Source of the DNA: Carnegiea gigantea | Lineage: Eukaryota > Streptophyta > Magnoliopsida > Caryophyllales > Cactaceae | Length of the DNA: 64,000 nt | Direction of reading: 5' to 3' | Assembly: GCA_029747015.1 (NCBI GenBank) | Contig: JAKOGI010000563.1 | Coordinates: 62,001 to 126,000, forward strand | Shown here: in pieces, positions 11,601-22,730 of the stretch | How positions within the stretch are numbered: position 1 is the stretch's first letter | Layout: every line of letters begins with the position of its first letter | Program-made: the position numbers and the translations under genes | Notes under the pieces: model-generated | The model's database searches: none | What the model saw: the letters and a program-made list of their open reading frames with translations, nothing else | Told to the model about the DNA's origin: nothing

Positions 11601-13061
11601 AGATTGAAACCAGAAAAATGTAGAAAAGCTGTGGGAAAGGGTCGACCCAAGGAAAACCTAAAACAGGTGGAAAAAGCTCTAACAAGAGCAGATCTTTTTT
11701 CATATCATTGAATTTTCATTAATAATTTATAATAAAGAAAGAAAAGGCAAAGACACAAAATGCTAATAAAAACCGTATATGAAAAGTTTTTCTCTATTAG
11801 AAGGTAACTTTTCGAATTTCTTAAAGAAAATTGATTAATTCCCCCCTACCCTCAAACCCAAAAAAAAAAAAAAGAAAAAAAAAGAAGAAGAGAAGCCTAC
11901 TTATGAATAAGGTAAGTAGAATGCAACGACACATTGCCGATTACCTACAGCACATTATATTCCCACACCGTTTGCCCTAAAGCTGTCACCCATATGGCCA
12001 TATGTTCAACACAAATTCTTAGGTGATACCGTTTCACATAAACGTTACTGCAAAACGTACTCTTTTGTAGGTGACTTTTTTGAAGTTTTGACTAATAATA
12101 TGTTTCTCATGATATGATGTATATAAGACGGTCTCATATAAAACTTACTATATATTTGACTATAATTTAAAAGACAATTCAGATATGTGAGAAAAAAGTT
12201 CATGAATTAATTCATATAGAATTTTATGGTAGCTTGCTTTTTTCGATCTACCTACCTAAGGTGCAAGGCCAAGATTTTATTTTGACATCAGGCCAGCTAC
12301 TGAAATTGAAGAAGCCTTCGATAAGACATGGCTAGATAAGCTTCTCATTTACGGTCTAACCTTCTCATTTATGGTTATTAGCAGCAGAGCATCCGATGTG
12401 CAATTGATGCATCCCTCTTATAAATTTTGTAAACATTACCTATTTTTGGTTGGACTATGTTTAGATTCTTAGTCCTGCTTGAGCGCGGTTTTGAGTGAGA
12501 CGAGCAAACTATTGGCTCAGAATTTCGTAAACTTCTTGAATTTACTTTCTAACTTTTTTAAAAATAGAAGTAAAAGTTGAAAAGCAGTTAACAATGATTC
12601 GCATCTCGTGCTCGCCCTCTCCATTGGAGGGTTCGCCTGTCTGCACACAAGAAAACCTAGAGCAACCCCCCCCCCCCCAACAACCAAAAAAAAAAGCCAA
12701 GGAACAAGCGAAAACGAGATCAATTAACCTATCATTTGCGTTGAAACATCACCAATTCTGTAATACAGATCCAAAAATACAGGGCCAAGTATTCTGTATA
12801 TTGAACCCCAGGAGGGGGGCAGGACTATCCAGTCCCAAGTATACAATTTCAGAATGAAACTAGGAATTTGTTAGCACTTTAAATTTCAAAGTTCACAAAT
12901 CCAATTGATCAAGAAACCCTTTAGAGTATCACATGCCTCATCAAGCACCAAATGTCAGGGAGCTGGATCTCAGACCTCCAACTTACATTTCACAGTGCAC
13001 TGGCAACCAAATCGGTTCTTCATTCCTCTGTCTCCATTTATCTTGGTAATAATCAATCAAT
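11601..13061. other. Intergenic region between LINE and EHD gene
   Basis: AT-rich, with A-rich runs (about 11860-11895), a C-tract next to an A-tract (about 12667-12695) and no recognised coding sequence. The right part (about 12850-13061) should contain the 3' untranslated region of the EHD gene. No domain was found in the short open frames at 12517-12857. Confidence 0.5.
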
Positions 13062-15908
13062 TCATCCATCATTTTGGTTTCTGAAATCTTTGAGAAGCTC
13101 AGGGATGTCGTAGCCCAACATGTCATCAACAGCTTGGATCATTTTTGGTTTCAGTCTCTCGAACTTGTCGATATTATAGCTCTTGAGCACTTCCCTATAA
13201 TGTTCCACATTGGGAAAGTCCCCTATTGGTAAGTGGAACTCCCTTTGAACCTAAATCAAGAAGCACGGCGGATTGCAGGAGTGTCCCAAGTTTTGTTAAC
13301 AATAGAACTACTGCATTACTTAACTGAGGAAATCATGAAGCCAAGCCAAAAGCAATACCCAAGAATCCATCCTATGGAGCAATTTCTTTTCCCTCTGGTG
13401 TGTATATGTGCATGACTGTGTGTGTCCACAGGCACATGCACAAATGTATGTTTTGGGGGAGGGGGGTCTCAGTGTTACCTAGTGGAAGGAAGTTCCTTGG
13501 ACTCCAACTTTAAAATGGAATTAATTACCAACTACTCAATGACAAAAGGCATTAGGCATCACTGCAACATAACATTTTGCTTTGGACCATTATAATCCTG
13601 ATTTGGAATGAATTGTGCACTAGTGACTTTTGAAAATTTTTGAAAGTGGTCCCAGTGAAGGAAACTATGTGAGCGCCACAAGGAAGCAAAAAGAGAGACA
13701 GCTAGGAACCTTTCTGAATTCTTCCTCCAAGTTATATATAAGTTTCTCTTGAGCCGTGGTCTTGCCAATCAAAATGGGCATCTCCTTCTTCAAGTGACCA
13801 ATTATATGGGCATGGATCTTTGCTGCCCTTGCACGCTTCACAAATTCATTGACCTATGAGGACCAAACAGCGGCATTAGACTCATAAATAACAAACAATT
13901 AGTTGATTCCAATCCCTCTTCACATTTGGTTCGACAAAGATGAAATGGCATGAAAACAAATGAAACCAGAATGGCCTCTGGTTGCAAATGCCACAGCGTT
14001 TGTTTCAACTCATGAATGACAGAGATTGACATTAAGGAGTAGAGTCTTATGAGAGCAGGAAGGAGTGAGTGGACTGAGTAAACCTATACCAGGAGGTTAG
14101 TGAAACCTCTTGGCTTGCCATTCCTAGTAGGTCTTCTTTTTTTTGGGGGGGGAGGGGGGAGGGGGTGGTGGGGAAGGAACGCAAAGAAAGCGTTATGAGA
14201 ATTAACCATTTACTTCCCTTATCACAACCCAAAAACAAAGCAAAAAAAGGAACCAGACCACCCCAATGAATTCAGTAACATACCCATCGATCACAAGCAT
14301 TCTTTGGAATATCCCTCAGATCAGCAAGAAGATCATTATGTTCCTTTATGAAAAGATCACATCCAATTGGACCACCAGCAGCCTCGTTTAAAGGGCCATC
14401 ACTAAATGAGCTGCCAAAATCACAGGGCATACAAAACATACACACCGTCATCTATAGGCCAGAGCCCAGCATCGTGGCCCATACACATGCAAGAATCTGA
14501 AGAATTGATTAACAGGACAGCTATAAGTACAATAAAGCTATGTGCCCGAGACATGTTCATACTACCAAAACAAGTTTAACTCACAGAAGCTTACCCAATG
14601 TAGACGCGAGTAACCTCGGGAGTGTTCAGGACCCTCCCGAGTGACCACATCAAGGCTCCATAAACTCTCATCAACTACCGTATACACCAAGAAAATAAAG
14701 GAGAGAAACAAAAAGAAACATTAGCTGTTTCCTTTCCAAGGTATGCTTGAAAAAGGTAAGCAATAGACATTCACTACCAATAAAATCTTTTGGGTACCTG
14801 CTGAGTATCCACTTGATCTGCCTTGTTCAGAACAACACGTATCTTGTCGTCATGACCTCGTAGAGAGGATATCACGCGCTTCAATTCATCACTAATATCT
14901 AGTTTATGGGGATCAAAAAGGAGCAAGATAAGGTCACATTTAGCAGCAAACCAAGATGTAACACCAGTGAAGTCATATCCTCTGTCTGTTCGTTGCTTCT
15001 CCCCAGATAATACCCCAGGGGTATCAATAAGAGTCATGTGCTCTAAAAGCTTCAAAACATTAGAACAAAAAGTTCATTTCCTGTCAAAATATATTTTTAA
15101 AGATCCAAAAACTTATTCTGACAACTCACTGGGTGTGGCATCTGAGAACACTCAAATTTTGACAGAAAGGCAGATCCAAATGCAGTAAGACCACTGAATG
15201 GCATGCCTGCTTGAACAGTAATTGTATTCCCTGGAATAGTTCTTTCATCAGGACCAGACTGCGGAAACCCATTGGTTATCAACATTTAAAAGAGATACTA
15301 CAACAATGGAAATGAAATACATACAAGGAATTTGATTTTTCAGCAAGGTAAGTTAAAAATATTGGCTGTTGTTTCTGTGGTTACCATTACAACAATAAAT
15401 CTATCTGTAGTTGGCTCTGGCCCAATATGTGCTCCTGAGAATAACCAATAAATGAGAGATGAGAAGCCATCTTAGTTACAGCGAAAAACTACAGGGATAA
15501 ACTATGAGCAAAGCGAGAATAAATAACCAGGATAGCTATTTTTGAGCACATGCTTAATGAAAGTTGTTTTTCCTGTGGAATACTGTCCCAGAAGCATGAC
15601 CATAGGTTTTGCATCAAAATCACTGTCTGTCTGCAGAGATATAGCCAAACAGAAAATGGTATAGTCATAAGGCTTGCGTTCAATGGTAATATCCTGGATA
15701 TCTCTGGCTATGAAAGAAAGCAAAATGAGGCACAAATTGATAAATTGGACTTGGAAAAGGAAGGGATAAGAAGTAGATAGATGCTGTCACTTACTAATAA
15801 AGCCGATGCAAAATCATCAAAATGATAAGTGGATTCTAAGGGCTTCAGCTTCTGATTATACAACCTCTTCAGGCCATCATTTAGAGCAGCCATGGAAGAT
15901 AATTGTGC
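13062..15908 (-). CDS. EHD2-like: EHD-type dynamin-superfamily GTPase (EHD1/EHD2-like), N-terminal EH domain not found
   Basis: Plant EHD proteins are membrane-remodelling ATPases/GTPases that act in endocytosis and recycling. Nine exons read in frame: 15908-15795, 15630-15528, 15434-15385, 15258-15130, 15049-14798, 14674-14595, 14410-14284, 13853-13710, 13250-13062. They sum to 1188 nt (395 residues plus stop), all with GT-AG borders. Visible are [15 protein letters not shown] and the [21 protein letters not shown]-loop (about residues 53-61), DTPG (about 141-144), NKAD (about 207-210), and the helical C-terminal part ending [16 protein letters not shown]. Family members are about 540 residues with an EF-hand EH domain first; that domain is not seen upstream. 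The first recognised exon opens in phase 0 at GCA; ATG 15893 is the only Met before the GTPase domain. So the gene is either 5'-truncated or has a distant or different first exon. The GTPase body itself shows no stop or frameshift. Confidence 0.9.
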
Positions 15909-16204
15909 CTGAAAAGTTGACCCATTGTTAGCGCGAAGAAAAGGAATTCATAATGAATAAGCAAGTATCAAGGTTTGGTAGGAAATGAAAGCATTGTTTC
16001 AAAGAGAAGCTACTGCGGATAGGAAACAGTACTAGATGCATGAATTTGGACATAACGCATCTGGGAACTACGAATGGGGATGTTCCCGCAAGTCGCAAAG
16101 AAAAAAGGAAGTGAGTTAGACAAAAAGAGAAAGAACTTGGGAAAAAAAAAAGAAAAAGAAATGACTTGGACCCACAAAAAAAAGTGACTTAGACAAATAT
16201 TCAA

Positions 16205-16313
16205 TTGCTACAGGAATACCGTTTAGTTTACCTATACCTGTTTGAACAGCTTCAGTTAACCTGGTCGCTTGTCGATAAAAATCAATACAATCTGTATAAA
16301 AAGCTTTGAAATA
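16205..16313 (-). pseudogene. accD: Plastid-derived accD fragment (NUPT)
   Basis: About 35 codons on the minus strand read [20 protein letters not shown], preceded by [12 protein letters not shown]. This matches the central part of plastid acetyl-CoA carboxylase beta subunit, where (D)RID.Y...[21 protein letters not shown] is strongly conserved. Similarity stops abruptly on both sides, no start or stop context is present, and the fragment lies in the non-coding region upstream of the EHD exons. It is best read as a small nuclear plastid insertion. A captured exon of a nuclear accD gene is possible but not supported. Confidence 0.8.
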
Positions 16314-16724
16314 TATTTTTATTGATCAATTAGAATTGCCACCAGAAACAATGGTATCTCCAATTATAGCCTCTCTAGGATATAAAACATATATGGCAAA
16401 TGTAAATTTAAAAGAGGCATACTAAAGTCAGAAATTCAGAGTTAGGAGTGTCAGACAAAGTCTACCCCCCAAATAACCCAACCAAACCCTAAAGTAAAAT
16501 AAGTGCAAGCAAAACTAGTATCAGGAACAAGCTAGACAAAATCTTCTCCACAGATGCACGGACAAAATGGACAGCAGCAATCTTGACAAAATCTCACAAT
16601 ATGAATGCACTGTAAAGGGGAATTAATGCCCCTCAAATGAAGATTAGTAAGTATGTGCAGCTGTATCATTAAGGAAATGCAACCATCTTTGGCGCATTTT
16701 GGATTAGATTTGACAATAAGAACA
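16314..16724. other. Non-coding spacer upstream of the EHD exons
   Basis: No EF-hand or other domain could be read on either strand. It may be intron or 5' flank of the EHD gene. Confidence 0.45.
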
Positions 16725-16729
16725 CACCT

Positions 16730-17143
16730 TGATGCAGATGAAGAACAAAGGTAACTGTCCAATATTAGGTTCTGGGATTTATTTTAATATTTGGGAACTT
16801 ATGGTCTTTTGATATTTGTATGTAATTTTCGTAAGTTTATTCATTGGATATTTTAGATAAATCAAAATAAGAATATGTAGGAGTATTTAGGTAATATTGA
16901 GTCTCCTATTCTACATAAGCTTGGTTTAGGTAGTTTTCTAATAGTATTCTAAGTCTGTAGACTATTATAAATAGATGTTTTGTCTTATGTTGTGATTATC
17001 TATTATCCACTACTAAATATTGATTATTGAATAAATATTGATTTGAGCCTAGAGATGCCAATCCTTTTCTTCCCCCCCCCCTCCCCTCCCTCTCTCTCTC
17101 TAAATTTCTCCTTTCTTTCCTTTCCTCTACCCTATCTCTATCA
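16730..17143 (+). repeat. Left LTR of the RRM-carrying element
   Basis: 414 bp, with poly-C and ct-rich sequence near its 3' end (about 17071-17100). Alignable with 18956-19361 over its full length, with many substitutions, so the insertion is old. Confidence 0.8.
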
Positions 17144-17410
17144 ACTTGGTGGGAACAAGTTACCAATCCCCAAGTCAACCCACTCACAATTCCGCTGCCT
17201 TCCAACCCAAAAGGTTTGAAACAGTGAAAAAAAATCAAAATAGGGCAGATCAAACCTTCGAACCCCAAGCCTGCCATCAATGCGTTCACCGCTACACCAA
17301 ACCCTCCTACTGCCATGTCGCACATTTTGCTGGCTGCAGTCCTTTAAATCCTTAAAGTTTCGATCTTTGACCTCAGAGGGTGAAAAAAAAATCCAAAAAA
17401 CGATCGACAC

Positions 17411-17710
17411 TCTGTCCCCAAAAAAAAGGAAAGAAAGAACAAAGAGAACAACATTCAGTTCTTCCCTTCCGTTCCAAAATCCAGATTATAGTTGTTTGCA
17501 ATTGGATTATTCCTGTTTGCAGCGGCTGTTTTGCTGCTACATCACAACCGCATACATTCTTCTGTCCCCAAAAAAAAGGAAAGAAAGAACAAAGAGAACA
17601 ACATTCAGTTCTTCCCTTCCGTTCCAAATCCAGATTATAGTTGTTTGCAATTGGATTATTCCTGCTTGCAGCGGCTGTTTTGCTGCTACATCACAACCGC
17701 ATACATTCTT
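17411..17710. repeat. 150-bp tandem duplication (two units)
   Basis: Units 17411-17560 and 17561-17710 both start tctgtccccaaaaaaaagga and end cgcatacattct. They differ at only a few bases, so the duplication is recent compared with the LTR divergence. Confidence 0.9.
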
Positions 17711-17869
17711 TTTTCCCTGGATCCTATCCTGCTACTAGCAGCGAGTTGCAGAGTTGGAAGTTTTTGTCTTCCCCTTGTAGAGTGATCTCCAAGTCAAGAA
17801 TCTTTGCTATCTTCGAGTAAATCACTGAATCCTGTGTGTTTCATTGTTTTTGCACCGTGATATGGATAT

Positions 17870-18120
17870 GGATTATGATGATTTGGAATGCTCATTGTTC
17901 ACAACTATTCATCATCAATTATATCCGATAACAAAGAGGGTTCTCTTTGAAGTGTTCTCATTGTATGGATATGTGGAAAATGTCATAAGAGGTAAGCATT
18001 AAGCAGTCACTTGATTCCCGTACTTATGTCAAACTTTACTCAAGAAGAGATGCAAGAAGAGTTTTTCATGAACTTCAAGGAAAAGTACATATGTGATGAT
18101 TGCCGTGGGTTTGGAATTAT
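17870..18120 (+). pseudogene. PTB-like RNA recognition motif remnant
   Basis: Starting at an ATG near 17869, the frame reads FTTIHHQLYPITKRVLFEVF, then SLYGYVENVIRG, and ends at a TAA. After a frame change it continues RTYVKLYSRRDARRVFHELQ, then GK and, after another shift, YICDDCRGF. Plant polypyrimidine-tract-binding proteins have the same run: LYPIT..VL..VFSPYG.VE...., then .QY.SR..A..A...LQGR.IYD.C. The similarity covers one RRM. Two frame changes and the stop mean it is not functional. The match is from memory and needs a profile search. Confidence 0.5.
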
Positions 18121-18349
18121 AGCCTGCGCACTCTAGACATCTCCCTAGTTGTGGAGTCTATGAAGCTAATTTAGTCAATGCATCTTTGAAATCTAAGAAA
18201 ACCTATGAAATTGCTTCTTATAATCTAGGTGGCCGGTGTCCTGGAGCTAATAGTCCACTTCCACAAGTTGAGATCCATGAGAACTCGAGGAAGCCATAAT
18301 TAAATATAAGTTTGCCGTGCAAAACTGTAATCTAGGTACTGAGGTGAGG

Positions 18350-18741
18350 AAAAGGTAATTCAACACCGAATTTTTAGTAGCAAGAGAACGAAGACTAGAA
18401 GAAGTTGACTACATAATGGAAAAATTACATAAAGGAAGTAAGGATGATATCTTGAAATTTGCTAAACGAATGGATGCTAGGTGGAATGAACTCATACATA
18501 AAGCAAGTAGCGAAACCTTCATGAATACTGCAACTCAATAAAAAGCGTTGAAAAGGTGCTAGTACAAATAGAAACAAAAGAAAAGCCTATTGATTCCGTT
18601 TTGGCAACTCTATCAGAGATTACTAACGTTACTACAGAAGGTACTGAAGTTAAGTGTTTCACTCCAGAGATAGAAGTTAAAGAAACTTGCGAGGCAGAAA
18701 GAAGAATTTCGAACAAAGAAATTGAGCATGGAATAACATAA
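18350..18741 (+). other. Unidentified degenerate coding-like segment inside the LTR element
   Basis: Frames such as EVDYIMEKLHKGSKDDILKF and the one at 18556-18741 (VLATLSEITNVTTEGTEVKC and on) look protein-like: charged, with good codon variety. They match no family I know and contain stops between blocks. Confidence 0.3.
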
Positions 18742-18955
18742 AAGTATGTTCACTATATTGACTATATCATCGACTCATATCTCTTGGTTGTTAAAGACTT
18801 ACCTTCGATTCTCTCAAAGGTGCTACTCAAGGAGAAATTTAGAATTTTTTTCCATGCTACTTCTTCCAACATCTTGATGTTGGTTTCATGCTTCAACTTT
18901 CTTTTTCTAACTCATTATAATACTCAAGGATGAATTTTATCCAACCGGGGAAGGA

Positions 18956-19361
18956 TGATGCGGATGAAGAAGAAAGGGAATCTGTCTAATATTAGGATTC
19001 TAGAATTTATTTTAATATTTGAAAACTTATGATACTTTGATATTTTTATGTAACTTTCATATGTTTATTTATAGCTTATTTCAGATAAATCAAAATAAGG
19101 ATATTTAGAAGTATTTAAGTAATATTGAGTTTCCTATTCTACATAAGCTTGGTTGAGTTAGTTTCCCAATAGTATTCTAAATCTATAGGCTACTATGAAT
19201 ATATGTTTTGTCTTCATTTGTGCGGTCGTGATTATCTATTCCACTACTGAATATTGATTATTGCATAACTATTGATTTGAGCATAGACATCCCAATCCCT
19301 ATCTTTCCTCTTTCTCTCTAAATTTCTCCCTTCTTTCCTTTTCACTACCCGATCTCTATCA
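18956..19361 (+). repeat. Right LTR of the RRM-carrying element
   Basis: 406 bp, partner of 16730-17143. Confidence 0.8.
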
Positions 19362-19366
19362 CGCCT

Positions 19367-21487
19367 CTCAGTAATATGCTAGTACATTCATTTATTTGTA
19401 AATATATATTGCAAAATGCATAAATTACTAATACTAAATTGAATAATGGATATTTGTTGTCAGTCGTCAGTCCCCATTAAGGTCTTACCAACAAGGTGAT
19501 GATTAGTAAGCACCCCTCCAATGAGATGAAGAAACCAACGTCAACCAGATTATAGGAGATGGGTTCACCTTTCCATCCATGTGTTTGAATCATATCATAG
19601 ATTGAACACTGTACAACTCCCTAGTTTCAAACCCGCTTCATAATAAGCAATCTCATCTATCTTCCCCCCACCCCCCGGCCTGCACCCCAAAAAAAAAAAA
19701 GCAACGGGTTAAATCAGAGCGAAACCTTGTCAACCCCCCCTTTTTTTGTGGTGTCAACAGCTCAGCTGTCCTCAGCCTTGGAGAATCCAAAATACGACTT
19801 TCAGTTGGTTGCACCAATATCATAAGAGCTTATCAAGCACATCCAAACTACGAAAACCAAATCCTTGACAAATACCCAACCAACCAATTTCATCCTCATT
19901 CTTAAATTACCACAGATGCTTTGGCTGTCTCCCAAAATAAAGGTTACTGCCAGTCATCCAACTAATAATTTCCATTCCCTTTCAGACTTCCCCTCGAACA
20001 TGTTTTGCTTCCTGCACATCCACTTCTGTAAAAACTCCCCTGCTTTCTTCATTCAATCACATAAAACATTTCTTCATTCAATCACATAAAACAATCATCA
20101 TGAACTACGCAAAGTCGCAAACGTAATTCCATGTCCACTCCAAAATACACAAACTGGTCAACCTTTTCTAACTGATTTTGTGGTCACTGCTTGAGAGTTC
20201 TAAGCATTAGAGATTTCATGTTACGACTTTCCATTCCCTTAAAATCTTTTGGGCCTTAAGCACACCGAAACCATAAGAACCAAATCCTTCACAAATTACC
20301 CACCTTTATGATTTTCATCCGTGAATCATCACAAGCACTTCATTGGTCTCTTAAAATCAATGTCCACATGAGTAACCCCACCAACATTGTCCAAGTCTCC
20401 TGCATTTCCCCCAAAACAATTTTCGCCTCTTGCACATGCATAACTACAATAGCTCTTGCTCTCCAATCCCTCATTCAATCTGTTCAATCAAACCAATTTG
20501 AGGCACTGTAAGCTGTTGCTGATCATTTTTTACATTCTTGTCCCCCAACCCCTCCACGGAGAAAGGGGGGGGGGGGCTGCGCGCAGTAGACCCTGGAAGT
20601 TCACAATCCTCAACCTTGGGTCTAGCTGCTGTCCTTGTGTCTGAAAGATTGGCTCACGGATCAAAAATCAATGAGCATCCATAGATGTCTTGGCTTAAGA
20701 GCTATCAATCGTCTAGCAGAAGGATTGAGAACTTATACCATTTCATCTTCAACATACAACAACACTCACTTAACAAGTCATGAAAATTGAGGCATGCCAC
20801 TATAGCAATTTTAGTTGAAACATGGCTGGAAAACTTGACGTTATAGTCCTCCAGTCCGTTGAAGTGATATAAACCTTCCATCAAGTTTTCCCGACTTCAA
20901 CGGACAAGGATTTCAGGGGAAGTCGGCAACAAGCATTGACCCAAATGTCCCACAAAGAAATAAACCATGGCTAATACATTCCTGTTCTGCAAACAAAGAC
21001 CTGACATTTGATCAACACCGTTTGAAATTGTCACATCCCTAGTACCCATTAAATATCAACTAATCAACCTACCTACATGCTTCCCACCTCCACAAGTTCC
21101 CCTTTCTCTCTTTTTTCATGATTTTTTTCTGTTGTGTTTTGGGGGCGGGGGCGTGCCAGCAGCATCCAGTTCCAATTATTCCTCCATGTCATTCAATCAA
21201 TGTTTCTTCGTCTTCTGCTCGCATCAAAATCATGCTTTACTATTCGCACCACGAAGTTCAGTCCGAAATGTCCCCAATTTGGGAGCCCAAAACAAAAAGC
21301 TGATAAATTCATCGAACGTATGAAACTCAATTCACCCCGGAAAATCGCAATTCCCCCGTTTACGATCGCAGGACATTATTTTTAACTTCACAAAAATTAA
21401 AAAACGAAGAATAAGTACATGACAGTGTTACAAAAGCCCTAAACCCTAGAAAAGCTCAAGTAGATAGAAGAGAAAGGATCAATGTAC
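19367..21487. other. Non-coding region with two diverged internal copies
   Basis: Segments about 19850-20095 and 20275-20485 resemble each other in order and sequence (for example accaaatcctt(g/c)acaaat near their starts), pointing to an old local duplication. Mixed C/A/G runs occur at about 19665-19745 and 20560-20575. An interleaved pair of inverted repeats is at 20829-20904. No domain recognised. Confidence 0.45.
20829..20904. other. Interleaved inverted repeats (pseudoknot-like order)
   Basis: Arm A gaaaacttga (20829-20838) pairs with tcaagttttc (20881-20890). Arm B tccgttgaagt (20855-20865) pairs with acttcaacgga (20894-20904). The order A-B-A'-B' is that of an H-type pseudoknot; as DNA it only shows two perfect nested-crossing repeats. 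Confidence 0.6.
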
Positions 21488-21616
21488 CTTATCAAGATTA
21501 TCGGAAAGAGAGTGGAAGCCATGGTAGTGACATGAAGGAGGAGAGAGAAAGAAGGACGAGCGATAAGCAACTAAACAGTTCCTGGATGATCTTCCAAAAA
21601 TCCTCAACAACGACAT
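21488..21616 (-). CDS. First coding exon with a mitochondrial-type leader (gene otherwise unassigned)
   Basis: 43 codons from ATG 21616: MSLLRIFGRSSRNCLVAYRS, then SFFLSPP and a His/Ser-rich tail, ending NLDK before a GTACAT donor, phase 0. The Arg/Ser/Leu-rich, acid-poor peptide is a good mitochondrial presequence. The partner exon was not identified. The next recognised minus-strand exon is the first EHD exon at 15908, which also opens in phase 0, so a fusion transcript is formally possible but unproven. A separate gene whose remaining exons I failed to recognise is the main alternative. Confidence 0.45.
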
Positions 21617-22730
21617 CTTCGAAATTGCAAGAGAGGGAGGCGGCGAGTTAGTTAAATTAAAAGAGGGTTTGGTCAGAACCAGCGCCAGCGGAGGGGAGAC
21701 TCGAAAGCTGCACGTTGCAAGGCAACCGAAGAGTCAACTACACTAGAGTTTGTGATGGAAGTGACGGTAACCACGTTGAAGAAAAGAAATGTCTTAAAAA
21801 CATGGTCACAAGTTAACATAACAAAGTAATCTCGCTAAAAAATTCACTTAATTTGGCGCCTATTGCTTATTACTTAAGTTTATTTACCAATTATATCATA
21901 TGAATATATTTTTTTTTGGTGGGTTTGATTTGAAAAAAAGTAGATTCGCTTATTTCTTATACTTGACTTCACCAAAAAGTTCCTTTATAAAAGTTTTAAA
22001 ACATCTTTTACTTATAAAAATAGAATAGATAGAAAATTAAGAGCGAAAAGACTGAAAAAGTGATTGAAAAAAACATCTAACCCTTCATGTGTTGGCATAT
22101 GTTACATGTAACAACACCTAATCACATTGCAACTAATTTTACTTTCTGTAAAACCTTCAATACTATATATACTTTCATTATGATGGTATGATTATTGAAC
22201 TAACTCAAACTCTTGTTCTCATAACGGTTGTGCCTTCTATTAATATGGATGCATTTTATATCTAAAGAGTCTTGTCTACACAGGGTAATACAGTTTCAAA
22301 TGTTCTTATTTTACTACGGAATTGTAATAATGTCGGTTCTATTATTAGACCCTAAATAAAAGCTATTAATTGCCTACTCTTCCATATTATCAAAGTAGAT
22401 AACATTTTAGGAAAACATTTTGCTTTATCTTCCATAATTCAAATTTTAAAAAATTCCAAAAGTTATTTTTGTTTACCATCCGAAAAATGGACACTTCGTC
22501 ATGATTTTTTCCCCCCTAAAATCGAAACTTCATCATGAATTAACGGCCACATAAATTCCGCAATAGATAGCCTCCCATCAGCTCAAGAACCATTGAAATT
22601 AACTTTGATAAACTCATCATTAGGAGTTTCCAATGACAGATGCTTCGATTTTAATTATGTTTAAGGCACTACGGATACCAATCCTATGAACCCAACCCTC
22701 AACGTTTGGAATGGGAAGGCAATGCTTCTA
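21617..22730. other. AT-rich intergenic region
   Basis: Upstream flank of the minus-strand exon at 21488-21616, AT-rich from about 21840. No coding sequence seen. Confidence 0.5.

Larger units (their letters stand above)
16730..19361 (+). mobile_element. Small non-autonomous LTR element carrying an RRM-like remnant
   Basis: Two related direct repeats, 16730-17143 and 18956-19361, begin tgatgc(a/g)gatgaaga and end tctatca. They are flanked by cacct (16725-16729) and cgcct (19362-19366), a 5-bp duplication with one change. A purine tract accggggaagga precedes the right repeat, as a polypurine tract should on the plus strand. The 1.8-kb interior has no gag, integrase or RT that I can recognise. 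It carries a 150-bp tandem duplication (17411-17710) and a broken RNA-recognition-motif segment (about 17870-18120). The sequence after the left LTR (acttggtgggaacaag) is the place for a primer-binding site, but I could not assign a tRNA. Confidence 0.75.

Noticed and set aside
12517..12857. Short open frames between LINE and EHD gene
   Set aside because: They depend on C and A runs and show no domain or splice support.
17280..17785. Several overlapping open frames on both strands
   Set aside because: They lie in the 150-bp tandem duplication of the LTR element and shift from one to another; no known domain on either strand.
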